NCBI RefSeq assembly: GCF_025999095.1
Contig: NZ_AP024678.1
Span: 2,433,894 to 2,497,893 of the forward strand
DNA: 64,000 nt
Source: Thermosynechococcus sp.
Lineage (GTDB): Bacteria; Cyanobacteriota; Cyanobacteriia; Thermosynechococcales; Thermosynechococcaceae
Direction of reading: 5' to 3'
The notes under the pieces: model-generated
What the model was told of the DNA's origin: nothing
Database searches by the model: none
Seen by the model: the letters and a program-made list of their open reading frames with translations, nothing else
Made by a program: the position numbers and the translations under genes
Part shown: one piece after another, positions 45,210-55,841 of the stretch
Layout: each line of letters starts with the position of its first letter
Numbering within the stretch: the stretch's first letter is position 1

Positions 45210-46496
45210 ATGGCAGCCTTTATTCCCTTCGTCGGCAAAGCTTCATCCCCATGGCGATCGCTGGTGATTGGGGTGATTGCCGCGGGCCTAGTGGGTGGTG
45301 CTGGACTATTTCTCTGGCGATCGCGCCAAACGCCCCTTGACCTAGATCGCTACACCGTCCCTGTTCAAGACAGGCGCGATTTAGTTGCTCGCATTGCGGC
45401 CACGGGCAAAGTCGTGCCTGTGCAAACTGTCAATATCAGTCCAAAGCGAGCGGGTCTGTTGGCAGAACTGTACGTTGAACAGGGGGATCGGGTGAAAGCG
45501 GGTCAAATCATTGCCCGTATGGACAACCGCGATGAACAAGCGCAACTCGCCCAAGCCCAAGCCAACCTAGCTGATGCCATTGCCCGTCGCGATCGCATCG
45601 TTGCTGGGAACCGGACTGAGGAAATTGCCCAAGCCGAAGCCCAAGTGCGAGCCGCCACCACTCGTGCTCAATTGGCAGCAGAACGCCTGAAACGCCATGA
45701 ATTCTTAGCGGCGGCGGGGGCGATTCCCCGCGATACGTTGGATGAACTAAAAGCGAACCGCGATAGCGCGATCGCCAACCTCAATGAAGCCCAAAAGCGT
45801 CTGCAGCTCTTACAGCGTGGCTCCCGCAGTGAAGATATTCGTCAAGCAGAAGCAGCAGTGGCAGCTGCCCAAGCCCAAGTCCAAGCCGCCCGGGCTGCCC
45901 TCGCAGATACCGTGATTCGCGCTCCTTTTACGGGGATCATTACCCAAAAGTACGCCAATCCGGGAGCCTTTGTCACCCCCACCACTACCGCCTCGGCGAC
46001 AAGCTCTGCCACTTCCACCTCCATTGTGGCGATCGCTGAGGGGTTAGAAATTCTTGCCGAAGTACCAGAAGTGGATATTGGTCAAGTGCTCGTGGGGCAA
46101 CCCGTTGAAATCCGTGCCGATGCCTATCCAGGGGAAACCTTTCAAGGACGAGTGCGGCTAGTCGCTCCCGAGGCAGTGGTGGAGCAAAATGTCACCTTCT
46201 TTCAAGTGCGGGTTTCCTTGGTGACAGGGCTAGAAAAGCTGCGTTCTGGGATGAATGTGGACTTAGATTTTCTGGGGCAAAAAATTAACAAGGCTCTATT
46301 GGTACCCACAGTGGCTATTGCCGTTGAACGTGGCCAAACGGGTGTTTATGTGGTGGGTGCAGACAAACGACCAAAATTCCGCCCCGTCACCATTGGCAGT
46401 AGCTGGCAAGATCAAACCCAAATTATTAGTGGTGTCAGTGTCGGTGAGCGCGTCTTTATTGACTTTCCGGAGCGGCTACGTCCGAAACAGGAGTAG
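45210..46496 (+). CDS. Periplasmic adaptor (HlyD/RND membrane-fusion) protein
   Basis: The 428-aa protein has an N-terminal membrane anchor (about 17-35), a lipoyl half-motif, a long coiled coil of Ala/Gln-rich helices (AQLAQAQANLADAIARRD ... RQAEAAVAAAQAQVQAARAAL), the second lipoyl half (DTVIRAPFTGIITQKY), and beta-barrel and proximal domains. It bridges an inner-membrane pump to an outer-membrane channel. No pump or channel gene is adjacent, so the partner is encoded elsewhere. A VOC gene follows after 3 nt. Confidence 0.9.
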   Translation: MAAFIPFVGKASSPWRSLVIGVIAAGLVGGAGLFLWRSRQTPLDLDRYTVPVQDRRDLVARIAATGKVVPVQTVNISPKRAGLLAELYVEQGDRVKAGQIIARMDNRDEQAQLAQAQANLADAIARRDRIVAGNRTEEIAQAEAQVRAATTRAQLAAERLKRHEFLAAAGAIPRDTLDELKANRDSAIANLNEAQKRLQLLQRGSRSEDIRQAEAAVAAAQAQVQAARAALADTVIRAPFTGIITQKYANPGAFVTPTTTASATSSATSTSIVAIAEGLEILAEVPEVDIGQVLVGQPVEIRADAYPGETFQGRVRLVAPEAVVEQNVTFFQVRVSLVTGLEKLRSGMNVDLDFLGQKINKALLVPTVAIAVERGQTGVYVVGADKRPKFRPVTIGSSWQDQTQIISGVSVGERVFIDFPERLRPKQE

Positions 46497-46499
46497 TCT

Positions 46500-46925
46500 A
46501 TGGCCTTCCACCATGTTTCAATTCGCACAGCCAATATTCAGCGGGCGATCGCCTTCTATGAATGCCTAGGCTTTACAATGGAGGTCCGCTTTACCACGGG
46601 CTATACCCTCGCCTGTTGGCTCAAGGGCTGGCAGACCCGCCTGGAGCTTCTGCAAGTCCCTGCGCCGCAGCCGGCTGCGGATTCCTTCCACGATGAGCAC
46701 TACGTCGGCTACTACCATCTTGCCTTTGATCTCAGTGACCATCCTGACCCCCTTGAAACATGGCTCAATCAGCTGGGAGACACATTAAAGGCCCAGAGTT
46801 TACCCTTTGAGCTATTGCTGCAGCCAACTCAGCAAGTGATTGGTTCATCCCTTTATCACGTCGCCTTTATCCGAGACTGTGATGGCTTGCCCCTTGAATT
46901 TTTGCAGTGTCTGGGTTCCTGCTGA
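46500..46925 (+). CDS. VOC family protein (glyoxalase I-like)
   Basis: The 141-aa protein is a second VOC-fold protein in the window: FHHVSIRTANIQRAIAFYECLGF at the start (His3 and His4 among possible metal ligands), and HVAFIRDCDGLPLEFLQ at the end, with His and Glu as second-half ligands. Glutathione-linked glyoxalase activity is possible but unproven. It lies 3 nt after the adaptor gene and 55 nt before pepA. Confidence 0.85.
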   Translation: MAFHHVSIRTANIQRAIAFYECLGFTMEVRFTTGYTLACWLKGWQTRLELLQVPAPQPAADSFHDEHYVGYYHLAFDLSDHPDPLETWLNQLGDTLKAQSLPFELLLQPTQQVIGSSLYHVAFIRDCDGLPLEFLQCLGSC

Positions 46926-46980
46926 GGCCCAAACCCCGATAAAATAAGGGGGCTGAGAGATTTTTGGGTCGTAGATAGGC

Positions 46981-48474
46981 ATGCAACTGCAAACGGTTAC
47001 TACCGCAATTCCCGACTGGTCGGGGGATCTACTGGCGATCGCCGTCTTTCAAACGGAAGGCATCCTCACCCTCACTAACCCCTACACGACCCTCGATCAA
47101 CGCCTCAATGGCCTATTGCAGGAACTAATTAACGAAGGGGAATTTCAGGGCAAATCCGGTACCTCCCTCCTAGTGCGCCTATTACCCAACTTTCCCCTTA
47201 AAAAACTCCTTCTTGTTGGCCTTGGCAATCGCGAAGAATTTAACTTAGAAGCCCTCCGTCGCACTGGCGCCACCATTGCCCGCACCGCCCGCCGTGAACG
47301 CGCAAAAACCTTAGGCATGGCACTGCCCCATGAAACGTTAGAGGCGGCTGATGCCGCCCAAGCCGTTGCCGAAGGGGTTATCCTTGCCCTCCACAGTGAT
47401 GTCCGCTTCAAGACTGACCCGGAAGCGCGCAAACTCTTACCCTATCCAGAAGTCGTGACCCTTTTAGGGCTAGGGGAACAAACTGCCGCCTTGACCCGGG
47501 CACAGCAGATTTGCGATGGCGTAATTCTGGCGCGGGAACTGGTGAATGCCCCTGCCAATGAAGTGACTCCCGTCACCCTTGCAGAAACTGCTCAGCAACT
47601 GGCAGCTACCTATGGCCTGAGAGCAAAAATTTTGGAGCGCGATGAATGTGCTGCCCTTGGCATGGGTGCCTTTTTGGGCGTGGCCCAAGCCTCTGATTTG
47701 CCGCCAAAATTTATTCACCTCACCTACACTCCCCTCGGAAACGTACAGAAGAAAATTGCCCTCATTGGCAAGGGCTTAACCTTTGATTCGGGCGGCCTCA
47801 ACCTCAAAACCCAAGGGGGCATTGAAACCATGAAAATGGACATGGGGGGAGCCGCAGCTGTTTTGGGAACGGCCAAGGTCATCGGTCAACTCAAACCCGC
47901 TGGCATTGAAGTCCACTTTATTATTGCGGCCACGGAAAACATGATTAGTGGCCGTGCCCTGCATCCGGGGGATATTCTCACCGCCTCCAACGGTAAAACC
48001 ATCGAGGTCAACAACACCGATGCTGAAGGCCGCCTCACCCTTGCTGATGCCCTTGTCTATGCCGAAAAACTGGGGGTAGATGCGATTGTGGATTTGGCCA
48101 CCCTGACCGGTGCCTGTATTGTGGCTTTGGGGGACAACATTGCCGGGCTTTGGAGCAACAATTCAGAATTGGCGCAAGCCCTGCAAAAGGCCAGCGATCG
48201 CTCCGGAGAAAAATTCTGGCAAATGCCCCTGGAAAATAAATACTTTGAGGCCATGAAGTCCCAAGTGGCTGACATGAAAAACACGGGCCCGCGATCGGCA
48301 GGGTCAATTACTGCTGCCCTATTCCTTCAGCAATTTGTCGACCATACCCCTTGGGCGCACCTTGACATTGCTGGGCCAGTCTGGACGGAAAAAGAGGATG
48401 GCTACAACAATCCCTGTGGAACGGGCTACCCCGTGCGCACCTTGGTGGAGTGGCTATGCAGTCTCAGTGCCTAG
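46981..48474 (+). CDS. pepA: Leucyl aminopeptidase
   Basis: The 497-aa M17 peptidase removes N-terminal residues with two metal ions. Metal and active-site motifs are [23 protein letters not shown] and [14 protein letters not shown], and [14 protein letters not shown] follows. The N-terminal domain and the hexamer-type C-terminal domain have normal length. The start is ATG at 46981. An AT-rich GATAAAATAA lies about 40 nt upstream and could be a -10. It is followed by rsmE 7 nt later. Confidence 0.96.
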   Translation: MQLQTVTTAIPDWSGDLLAIAVFQTEGILTLTNPYTTLDQRLNGLLQELINEGEFQGKSGTSLLVRLLPNFPLKKLLLVGLGNREEFNLEALRRTGATIARTARRERAKTLGMALPHETLEAADAAQAVAEGVILALHSDVRFKTDPEARKLLPYPEVVTLLGLGEQTAALTRAQQICDGVILARELVNAPANEVTPVTLAETAQQLAATYGLRAKILERDECAALGMGAFLGVAQASDLPPKFIHLTYTPLGNVQKKIALIGKGLTFDSGGLNLKTQGGIETMKMDMGGAAAVLGTAKVIGQLKPAGIEVHFIIAATENMISGRALHPGDILTASNGKTIEVNNTDAEGRLTLADALVYAEKLGVDAIVDLATLTGACIVALGDNIAGLWSNNSELAQALQKASDRSGEKFWQMPLENKYFEAMKSQVADMKNTGPRSAGSITAALFLQQFVDHTPWAHLDIAGPVWTEKEDGYNNPCGTGYPVRTLVEWLCSLSA

Positions 48475-48481
48475 GAACTAA

Positions 48482-49210
48482 ATGCGATCGCCCCAACGAC
48501 TCATTGTTCAAGGTAGCCAAATTCTAGATCAGTGCGTTACCTTGACTGCTGAGCAGCAGCATTATCTATACCATGTGTTGCGCCTCAAAACAGGAGATGA
48601 ACTCTGGATTCTTGACGGTCAGGGCCAACGGTGGCTTGGAGAAATCCAAGGGAACACCGTCAAGCTATTACGCCCTGATTGCCCTGAGACAGAACTGTCC
48701 ACTGAGATTATTCTCTGTCTGGCTCTACTCAAGGCAGCGAGCTTTGAGCAGGTGTTGCAACAGGCAACGGAATTGGGGGTCAAGCACATTGTGCCTATTC
48801 AAACAGCGCGATCGCTCCTGCAACCGGGTCCCCATAAATACCAGCGCTGGCAACGCATTCTCCAAGAGGCCGCTGAGCAAAGTGAGCGTCTTTATGTGCC
48901 TACCCTCAGTGAGCCCCTCTCCGTTGCCGAAATGGTCAGCCTCACCCCCAAGGGCTACATTGCAAGTTTGAGTGCCCCACAACTCCTGTGGGACTGCTTG
49001 CCCCAGATGAATCTTTCCGGGCCCATTTATCTAGCGATCGGGCCAGAGGGCGGATGGACCGCCTCGGAACTAGAGCAGGTCTCAGTTGCGGGGTGGCAAG
49101 CATTTTCCTTGAGTCGGCGTACCCTGAGAGCCGTCACCGCCGCGATCGCCAGCCTCAGTGTGGTGAGCCATTATACTGAGAGACACAGCGTAAGCCCACA
49201 ACAGCATTGA
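48482..49210 (+). CDS. rsmE: 16S rRNA (uridine1498-N3)-methyltransferase
   Basis: The 242-aa SPOUT-class methyltransferase modifies U1498 of 16S rRNA. It has an N-terminal PUA-like domain (about 1-70) with HYLYHVLRLKTGDELWI-type residues, and the knot domain with YLAIGPEGGWTASE and LSRRTLRAVTAAIA-type signatures near the end. ATG 48482 is 7 nt after pepA, with AGGAA nearby. The end of the gene overlaps the promoter of the str operon. Confidence 0.93.
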   Translation: MRSPQRLIVQGSQILDQCVTLTAEQQHYLYHVLRLKTGDELWILDGQGQRWLGEIQGNTVKLLRPDCPETELSTEIILCLALLKAASFEQVLQQATELGVKHIVPIQTARSLLQPGPHKYQRWQRILQEAAEQSERLYVPTLSEPLSVAEMVSLTPKGYIASLSAPQLLWDCLPQMNLSGPIYLAIGPEGGWTASELEQVSVAGWQAFSLSRRTLRAVTAAIASLSVVSHYTERHSVSPQQH

Positions 49211-49236
49211 CAACACAACGGCTACCTCGATACACT
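49207..49236 (+). promoter_or_regulatory. Promoter of the str operon
   Basis: TTGACA (49207-49212), an 18-nt spacer and TACACT (49231-49236). The -35 is perfect and overlaps the rsmE stop. Transcription would start near 49243, giving a leader of about 24 nt before the rpsL ATG. A later TAAAAT near 49247 is less well placed. Confidence 0.6.
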
Positions 49237-49266
49237 AGAAGTTCGGTAAAATTAACGTAAGCAGCA

Positions 49267-49671
49267 ATGCCCACCATCCAGCAACTGATCCGCCAAGAGC
49301 GGGAACTGTTGAAAAGAAAAACAAAATCTCCTGCCCTCAAAGGCTGCCCTCAACGGCGTGGGGTATGCACACGGGTCTACACAACAACGCCCAAAAAGCC
49401 CAATTCGGCCCTGCGTAAAGTGGCACGGGTACGCCTGACCTCTGGCTTCGAGGTGACCGCTTACATTCCAGGAATTGGCCACAACTTACAAGAGCACTCG
49501 GTGGTAATGATTCGCGGCGGTCGTGTTAAAGATTTGCCCGGTGTGCGCTACCACATTATTCGTGGCACGCTGGATACCGCCGGTGTCAAAGATCGTAAGC
49601 AAGGTCGCTCCAAATATGGTGCCAAGCGTCCCAAACCCGGTGAGGCTGCTGCTACTGGTAAGAAAAAATAA
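49267..49671 (+). CDS. rpsL: 30S ribosomal protein S12
   Basis: The 134-aa decoding-centre protein has the family core: [57 protein letters not shown] and KYGAKRPK. The PKKPN loop, where streptomycin-resistance changes occur, is wild type. It is the first gene of the str operon and has a clear start at 49267. Confidence 0.98.
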   Translation: MPTIQQLIRQERELLKRKTKSPALKGCPQRRGVCTRVYTTTPKKPNSALRKVARVRLTSGFEVTAYIPGIGHNLQEHSVVMIRGGRVKDLPGVRYHIIRGTLDTAGVKDRKQGRSKYGAKRPKPGEAAATGKKK

Positions 49672-49738
49672 TTTCCGTTCTCTTATCTTCTTGAGTCCAT
49701 CCTTGAAACCCTAACCTTCACTAGAAAACAAAGCACCT

Positions 49739-50209
49739 ATGTCTCGTCGCACTCGCGCTCAAAAACGGCCTACCGCCCCTGATCCGGTTTATAATAACGT
49801 GCTGGTGAATATGTTGATCCAGCGGGTCATGCGCAATGGCAAAAAATCCCTTGCCAGCCGCATTGTCTATGATGCGATGAAAACCGTCCAAGAGCGCACT
49901 GGTGAGGACGCCCTACAAGTTTTTGAGCGTGCCGTGAAAAATGCAACGCCCCTAGTGGAAGTCAAAGCCCGTCGTGTGGGGGGTGCCACCTACCAAGTCC
50001 CGATGGAAGTTCGTCCCGATCGCGGGATTTCCTTGGCCTTGCGCTGGCTAGTGCAATTTTCCCGCAAACGAGCCGGTCGGTCAATGTCAGCTAAGCTGGC
50101 CAATGAATTGATGGATGCCGCCAACGAAACGGGGAGCACCATCCGTAAACGGGAAGAAACCCACAAAATGGCAGAAGCCAACAAGGCCTTTGCCCATTAT
50201 CGCTACTAA
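49739..50209 (+). CDS. rpsG: 30S ribosomal protein S7
   Basis: The 156-aa protein organises the 3' major domain of 16S rRNA. It begins [37 protein letters not shown] and [20 protein letters not shown] are characteristic. It lies 67 nt after rpsL and 74 nt before fusA. Confidence 0.98.
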   Translation: MSRRTRAQKRPTAPDPVYNNVLVNMLIQRVMRNGKKSLASRIVYDAMKTVQERTGEDALQVFERAVKNATPLVEVKARRVGGATYQVPMEVRPDRGISLALRWLVQFSRKRAGRSMSAKLANELMDAANETGSTIRKREETHKMAEANKAFAHYRY

Positions 50210-50283
50210 ACCGTCACACGATTCAAGAGTTGGATACAATTACTTAAGAATTCTAACGTAATGCAACAAACAAGGAGGTAGCT

Positions 50284-52359
50284 GTGGCACGGACGACCCC
50301 GCTAGAGCGAGTGCGAAACATCGGGATTGCCGCTCACATTGATGCGGGTAAAACAACCACAACTGAACGTATTCTGTTCTATTCCGGTGTGGTGCACAAA
50401 ATTGGCGAAGTGCACGAGGGTACCACGGTTACCGACTGGATGGAACAGGAGCGAGAGCGGGGCATCACCATTACAGCAGCCGCCATCAGTACCTCTTGGA
50501 AAGATCACCAAATCAACATTATTGACACCCCCGGCCACGTGGACTTCACGATTGAAGTGGAGCGCTCCATGCGGGTTCTCGATGGAGTGATTGCGGTATT
50601 CTGCTCCGTTGGTGGTGTGCAGCCCCAATCAGAAACCGTATGGCGGCAGGCCGATCGCTACAGCGTCCCGCGCATCGTCTTTGTCAACAAGATGGATCGC
50701 ACGGGGGCAAACTTCTACAAAGTCTATGACCAGATTCGCGATCGCCTGCGGGCGAATGCCGTACCGATTCAGTTGCCCATTGGTGCCGAAGATCAGTTCA
50801 AGGGCATCGTTGATCTGGTGCGGATGCGCGCCAAAATCTACAAAGACGACCTTGGCAAGGAAATCGAGGACACTGAAATTCCTGCCGAAATGACTGAACT
50901 GGCGCAGGAGTATCGCACCAAGCTTATCGAGGCTGTGGCCGAAACCGACGACGCCCTCATGGAAAAATACTTTGAGGGGGAAGAGCTCACAGAAGAGGAA
51001 ATCCGCGCGGCCCTACGCAAAGGGACGATCGCTGGCACCATTGTGCCCATGCTTTGCGGCTCCGCCTTCAAAAATAAAGGCGTGCAATTACTCCTTGATG
51101 CTGTGGTCGACTACCTACCGTCACCCATTGACATTCCTGCCATCAAAGGTCGTCTGCCCGACGGCACGGAAGTGGAGCGGGCTGCCGATGACGATCAACC
51201 CCTGGCAGCACTAGCTTTCAAGATCATGTCGGACCCCTACGGCCGCCTTACCTTCGTCCGCGTTTATTCTGGCGTTCTGAAAAAAGGCAGCTATGTGCTC
51301 AATGCCACCAAAGGCAAGAAAGAGCGCATTTCTCGTCTGATCGTGCTCAAGGCCGATGAACGAATTGAGGTGGATGAACTGCGAGCTGGCGATCTAGGAG
51401 CTGCCTTAGGTCTCAAGGAAACCTTCACAGGGGATACCCTCTGCGATGAAAGCTCGCCCGTGATTCTGGAGTCGCTGTACATTCCAGAGCCAGTCATTTC
51501 CGTGGCTGTGGAACCCAAAACTAAGCAGGACATGGAAAAACTCTCCAAAGCCCTGCAAGCCCTCTCTGAGGAAGACCCCACCTTCCGCGTCAGCGTTGAT
51601 CCTGAAACGAACCAAACTGTGATTGCCGGGATGGGGGAACTGCACCTCGAGATCCTTGTGGATCGGATGCAGCGAGAGTTCAAAGTGGAAGCCAACATCG
51701 GCCAACCCCAAGTGGCCTACCGCGAAACCATCCGCAAGCCCGTTCGCGCCGAAGGCAAGTTTATCCGTCAAAGTGGTGGTAAAGGCCAGTATGGTCACGT
51801 TGTTATTGAAGTAGAACCGGCTGAACCCGGTACCGGGTTTGAATTTGTCTCCAAAATTGTTGGTGGTGTCGTACCCAAAGAGTACATTCCGCCCGCTGAG
51901 CAGGGGATGAAGGAAGCCTGTGAATCGGGGATTTTGGCAGGGTACCCAGTGATTGACCTCAAAGTCACACTAGTGGATGGCTCCTACCACGAGGTTGACT
52001 CCTCAGAAATGGCCTTCAAAATTGCTGGCTCCATGGCCATTAAAGAGGCAGTGATGAAAGCCAATCCGGTACTGCTGGAGCCAATGATGAAGGTCGAGGT
52101 CGAGGTTCCAGAAGAATTCCTTGGGACAGTGATGGGAGACCTCATTGCCCGTCGCGGTCAAATTGAGGGACAAACCGTGGAAAATGGCATTGCCAAAGTG
52201 ACGGCAAAAGTCCCTCTCGAACGGATGTTTGGTTATGCCACTGACATTCGCTCGAATACCCAAGGTCGGGGAATTTTCTCGATGGAATTTAGCCATTACG
52301 AGGAAGTCCCCCGTAATGTGGCTGAGGCGATCATTGCCAAAAATAAAGGGAACGCATAG
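50284..52359 (+). CDS. fusA: Elongation factor G
   Basis: The 691-aa translocation GTPase has the P-loop [25 protein letters not shown] and NKMD in domain G, and normal domains II-V with [15 protein letters not shown] and RGIFSMEF. The start is GTG at 50284, preceded by AAGGAGG about 5 nt upstream. It is 17 nt ahead of tuf. Confidence 0.98.
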   Translation: MARTTPLERVRNIGIAAHIDAGKTTTTERILFYSGVVHKIGEVHEGTTVTDWMEQERERGITITAAAISTSWKDHQINIIDTPGHVDFTIEVERSMRVLDGVIAVFCSVGGVQPQSETVWRQADRYSVPRIVFVNKMDRTGANFYKVYDQIRDRLRANAVPIQLPIGAEDQFKGIVDLVRMRAKIYKDDLGKEIEDTEIPAEMTELAQEYRTKLIEAVAETDDALMEKYFEGEELTEEEIRAALRKGTIAGTIVPMLCGSAFKNKGVQLLLDAVVDYLPSPIDIPAIKGRLPDGTEVERAADDDQPLAALAFKIMSDPYGRLTFVRVYSGVLKKGSYVLNATKGKKERISRLIVLKADERIEVDELRAGDLGAALGLKETFTGDTLCDESSPVILESLYIPEPVISVAVEPKTKQDMEKLSKALQALSEEDPTFRVSVDPETNQTVIAGMGELHLEILVDRMQREFKVEANIGQPQVAYRETIRKPVRAEGKFIRQSGGKGQYGHVVIEVEPAEPGTGFEFVSKIVGGVVPKEYIPPAEQGMKEACESGILAGYPVIDLKVTLVDGSYHEVDSSEMAFKIAGSMAIKEAVMKANPVLLEPMMKVEVEVPEEFLGTVMGDLIARRGQIEGQTVENGIAKVTAKVPLERMFGYATDIRSNTQGRGIFSMEFSHYEEVPRNVAEAIIAKNKGNA

Positions 52360-52376
52360 TCTATACGAGGAACAAC

Positions 52377-53606
52377 ATGGCACGCGCTAAATTTGAACGA
52401 ACCAAACCCCACGTTAACGTTGGTACGATTGGTCACGTTGACCATGGTAAAACCACACTGACCGCAGCTATCACAATGGTATTGGCTGCCCAAGGGAAAG
52501 CCCAGGCTCGCAAATATGACGAAATTGATGCGGCGCCTGAGGAAAAAGCCCGTGGGATTACCATCAACACGGCTCACGTGGAGTATGAGACTGAGAAACG
52601 CCACTATGCCCACGTGGATTGCCCCGGCCACGCTGACTATGTGAAAAACATGATCACCGGTGCCGCCCAAATGGACGGCGCCATTCTGGTGGTGGCCGCA
52701 ACCGACGGTGCAATGCCCCAAACCAAGGAGCACATTCTCTTGGCACGTCAGGTGGGTGTGCCCAGCATCGTTGTCTTCCTGAACAAAGTGGACATGGTGG
52801 ATGACGAAGAACTGCTGGAGCTGGTGGAACTAGAACTGCGGGAACTGCTCAATGAGTATGAATTCCCCGGTGACGAAGTGCCCATCATCCGTGGTTCGGG
52901 TCTGAAGGCCCTCGAAGCCATGACTGCCAACCCGAAAACCCAGCGCGGCGAAAACGAGTGGGTGGATAAAATCTACGAGCTAATGGATGCCGTGGATAGC
53001 TACATTCCTACCCCTGAGCGGGATGTGGATAAACCCTTCCTGATGGCTGTAGAAGATGTGTTCTCTATTACCGGTCGCGGTACGGTGGCCACCGGCCGGA
53101 TTGAACGGGGTCGCATTAAGCTGAATGAAATCGTTGAGCTTGTTGGCCTGCGGGAAACGCGGACAACGACGGTCACCGGTATTGAAATGTTCAAGAAGAG
53201 CCTTGAAGAAGGGATTGCCGGTGACAACGCCGGTCTGCTGCTGCGGGGTCTGAAAAAGGAGGATGTAGAACGGGGGATGGTAATTGCCAAGCCCGGTTCT
53301 ATTACGCCCCACACCAAGTTTGAAGGTGAAGTGTACGTGCTCACTGAAAAAGAGGGTGGCCGCAAAACTCCCTTCTTTGCTGGTTATCGTCCTCAGTTCT
53401 ATGTGCGTACCACTGATGTAACTGGCACGATTACCTCCTTCACTGCTGACGATGGTAGTGCTCCTGAAATGGTGATGCCCGGTGACCGTATCAAAATGAC
53501 CGTGGAACTGATCCAGCCCATTGCCATTGAGCAGGGGATGCGCTTTGCGATCCGTGAAGGTGGTCGTACCATTGGTGCGGGTGTCGTCTCCAAAATCATT
53601 GAGTAG
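52377..53606 (+). CDS. tuf: Elongation factor Tu
   Basis: The 409-aa GTPase delivers aminoacyl-tRNA to the ribosome. The P-loop [40 protein letters not shown] and NKVDM are intact, and [15 protein letters not shown] ends the chain. The 10-residue insertion in domain I ([13 protein letters not shown]) is normal for cyanobacteria and plastids. A strong terminator follows. Confidence 0.98.
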   Translation: MARAKFERTKPHVNVGTIGHVDHGKTTLTAAITMVLAAQGKAQARKYDEIDAAPEEKARGITINTAHVEYETEKRHYAHVDCPGHADYVKNMITGAAQMDGAILVVAATDGAMPQTKEHILLARQVGVPSIVVFLNKVDMVDDEELLELVELELRELLNEYEFPGDEVPIIRGSGLKALEAMTANPKTQRGENEWVDKIYELMDAVDSYIPTPERDVDKPFLMAVEDVFSITGRGTVATGRIERGRIKLNEIVELVGLRETRTTTVTGIEMFKKSLEEGIAGDNAGLLLRGLKKEDVERGMVIAKPGSITPHTKFEGEVYVLTEKEGGRKTPFFAGYRPQFYVRTTDVTGTITSFTADDGSAPEMVMPGDRIKMTVELIQPIAIEQGMRFAIREGGRTIGAGVVSKIIE

Positions 53607-53619
53607 TTGATGCTTGAGG

Positions 53620-53656
53620 CCGTTAGCCCGTGTGTGGGGTTAGCGGTCTTTTTTTG
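53620..53656 (+). terminator. Terminator after tuf
   Basis: CCGTTAGCCC (53620-53629) pairs with GGGTTAGCGG (53637-53646), a 10-bp stem with two G-U pairs and a 7-nt loop. TCTTTTTTTG follows. It stands between tuf and rpsJ, so either rpsJ has its own promoter or the terminator is partial. Confidence 0.85.
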
Positions 53657-53708
53657 TCTTAATTTTTGTTTGGTTGTTTTTGAACCTTGACAAGGAAGGA
53701 AGATTCCT

Positions 53709-54023
53709 ATGGCTGCTTTACAACAGAAGATTCGTATTCGCCTTAAGGCCTTTGATCACCGATTGCTTGATACCTCCTGCGATCGCATTGTGGATACTGC
53801 GAAACGCACCGGTGCTTCCCCAGTGGGTCCGATTCCCCTGCCTACACGCCGTCGAATTTATTGCGTCCTGCGATCGCCCCATGTGGACAAGGACTCACGG
53901 GAGCATTTTGAAACCCGTACCCACTGCCGTATTCTCGATATTTACCAACCTTCGCCGAAAACGATTGATGCTCTGATGAAGTTGGACTTGCCGGCGGGCG
54001 TCGATATTGAAGTGAAATTGTAA
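53709..54023 (+). CDS. rpsJ: 30S ribosomal protein S10
   Basis: The 104-aa protein has [21 protein letters not shown], a [18 protein letters not shown] loop and [20 protein letters not shown], typical of S10, which also acts in antitermination as NusE. AAGGAAG lies just ahead of ATG 53709. In many bacteria rpsJ begins the S10 operon; here it follows tuf, the normal cyanobacterial order, after a terminator. Confidence 0.97.
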   Translation: MAALQQKIRIRLKAFDHRLLDTSCDRIVDTAKRTGASPVGPIPLPTRRRIYCVLRSPHVDKDSREHFETRTHCRILDIYQPSPKTIDALMKLDLPAGVDIEVKL

Positions 54024-54053
54024 GCCTCGCCAAAGTTCACTACACTGAGGGAT

Positions 54054-55829
54054 ATGACGCATACGATCATTCATCCCTCCCCCTCTCACTCTTCTTTTCA
54101 GGCCCCTGCTATGGCCTACCGCATTAACTGCCAGCAGGGGCACACGCATCTTTTATGGGTGACGCTGCGGCTAACGGCACCGCAAACCGATGTCCTTGAT
54201 CTGCATTTACCGGTATGGACGCCTGGATCCTACCTCGTGCGCGAATATGCGCGGCATCTTCAGGACTTTACGGTAGGGACTGCCGATGGCACCCCCCTGG
54301 AGTGGTGGAAGTGTGCTAAGAATCGGTGGCAGGTGGCCTGCACGCCGGGTCTGGAACTTGAAGTGCGCTATGCCATCTATGCCTATGAACTCTCGGTACG
54401 CACGAACCATGTTGATGGGAGCCACGCCTATTTCAATCCAGGAGCGGTCTGCCTCTATGTGCCGGAGTATCGCGATCAGCCGCTGACCATCACGATTGCA
54501 GCACCACCCAACTGGCGGGTAACGACTCCCCTTGAGGTCTGGGGTGAGGATGGCTGCACCTTTTGGGCTGCCAATTACGATCTCCTGGTGGATAGTCCCT
54601 TTGAGGTGGGCACCCATGGGATTTACACCTTTGAGGTGGACGGTAAACCCCATGAATTGGCGGTGTGGGGCAAGGGAAATTTTGATCCAAAGCGGGCGAT
54701 CGCCGACATTCAGCGAATTATTGAGACAGAGGCCAGTCTTTTTGGTGGCCTGCCCTACGATCGCTATGTCTTTATTTTGCACCTTACCCACAAAGGGTAT
54801 GGGGGTCTTGAGCATTTGAATAGCTGCTCGTTAATTTTTGATCGTTTTGGCTTTCAGCAGGCAGAGCACTATCGTCGTTTTCTCTGTTTAGTAGCTCACG
54901 AGTTCTTCCATCTCTGGAATATCAAACGCATCCGTCCTCAAGCCTTCGAGGTTTTTGACTACGACAGTGAGAACTACACCACCAGCCTCTGGTTTGTCGA
55001 GGGGGTGACCAGTTATTTTGACCAGCTCATTCCCCTGTGGGCGGGGCTATTTGATGCACAGACCTATCTGAAACTGCTGAGCGACAGCCTCAATCGCTAT
55101 TTCCACACACCGGGCCGCTTTGTTCAATCCCTGAGTGCCGCTAGTTTTGATGCTTGGATTAAGCTCTATCGTCCCGATGCAAATAGCATTAATTCCCAGA
55201 TGTCCTACTACCTCAAGGGAGAGTTGGTGGCACTGCTGCTGGATTTGCGGATTCGCTTGAACTTTAATCACCAGCGATCGCTCCTGGATGTCCTGCGGCG
55301 GCTGTGGCAGCAGTATTGTGAAACGGGTCAAGGCTACACCCCCGATGAGTTGTGGGAAACAATTGAAGCGGTTGCCGATGAAAACCTGAGTACCTGGCGC
55401 GAGCAATTCATTGAAGGAACGGTGGAACTTCCCCTTCAGGAGTGGCTGGCCAAAGTCGGGCTGGAACTGGTTCCCCAGGACACGCTGCCCTATACGGGAC
55501 TTCAGTTACAGCAGGAACATGGTTCTCTTCAAATCAAGGCCGTCCTGCGGGACTCCCCCGCCGAACAGGCAGGCTTAGGGGCTGGGGATGAAATCATTGC
55601 CCTCAATGGTTGGCGCGTCAAGGCAGAAGACTGGTCAGAGCGGTTGCGGGAATACACAGCGGGAGAGACGATTCACCTGACATGGTTCCATGATCAGCAA
55701 TTGCAGTCAGGGGATTTGATTTTGGGAGAACCCCAACCCCACTATCGGTTGCAGTGTCGAGCCGATGCCACGCCGAGCCAGCGGGCACATCTGGCAGCCT
55801 GGTTGGGAGCAACCGCCACTCAGCTCTAG
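54054..55829 (+). CDS. M61 glycyl aminopeptidase family protein with PDZ domain
   Basis: The 591-aa protein has an N-terminal beta domain, a central gluzincin catalytic domain with the zinc site in VAHEFFHLWNIKRIRP (HExxH) and the third ligand Glu in WFVEGVTSYFD, and a C-terminal PDZ domain (LRDSPAEQAGLGAGDEIIALNGW, about 503-525). There is no clear signal peptide, so it may be cytoplasmic. The ATG at 54054 is chosen; a later ATG at 54108 gives MAYRINCQQGH and is also plausible. It lies between rpsJ and uvrC, 12 nt from uvrC. Confidence 0.92.
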   Translation: MTHTIIHPSPSHSSFQAPAMAYRINCQQGHTHLLWVTLRLTAPQTDVLDLHLPVWTPGSYLVREYARHLQDFTVGTADGTPLEWWKCAKNRWQVACTPGLELEVRYAIYAYELSVRTNHVDGSHAYFNPGAVCLYVPEYRDQPLTITIAAPPNWRVTTPLEVWGEDGCTFWAANYDLLVDSPFEVGTHGIYTFEVDGKPHELAVWGKGNFDPKRAIADIQRIIETEASLFGGLPYDRYVFILHLTHKGYGGLEHLNSCSLIFDRFGFQQAEHYRRFLCLVAHEFFHLWNIKRIRPQAFEVFDYDSENYTTSLWFVEGVTSYFDQLIPLWAGLFDAQTYLKLLSDSLNRYFHTPGRFVQSLSAASFDAWIKLYRPDANSINSQMSYYLKGELVALLLDLRIRLNFNHQRSLLDVLRRLWQQYCETGQGYTPDELWETIEAVADENLSTWREQFIEGTVELPLQEWLAKVGLELVPQDTLPYTGLQLQQEHGSLQIKAVLRDSPAEQAGLGAGDEIIALNGWRVKAEDWSERLREYTAGETIHLTWFHDQQLQSGDLILGEPQPHYRLQCRADATPSQRAHLAAWLGATATQL

Positions 55830-55841
55830 AGAAGTGGCCCC

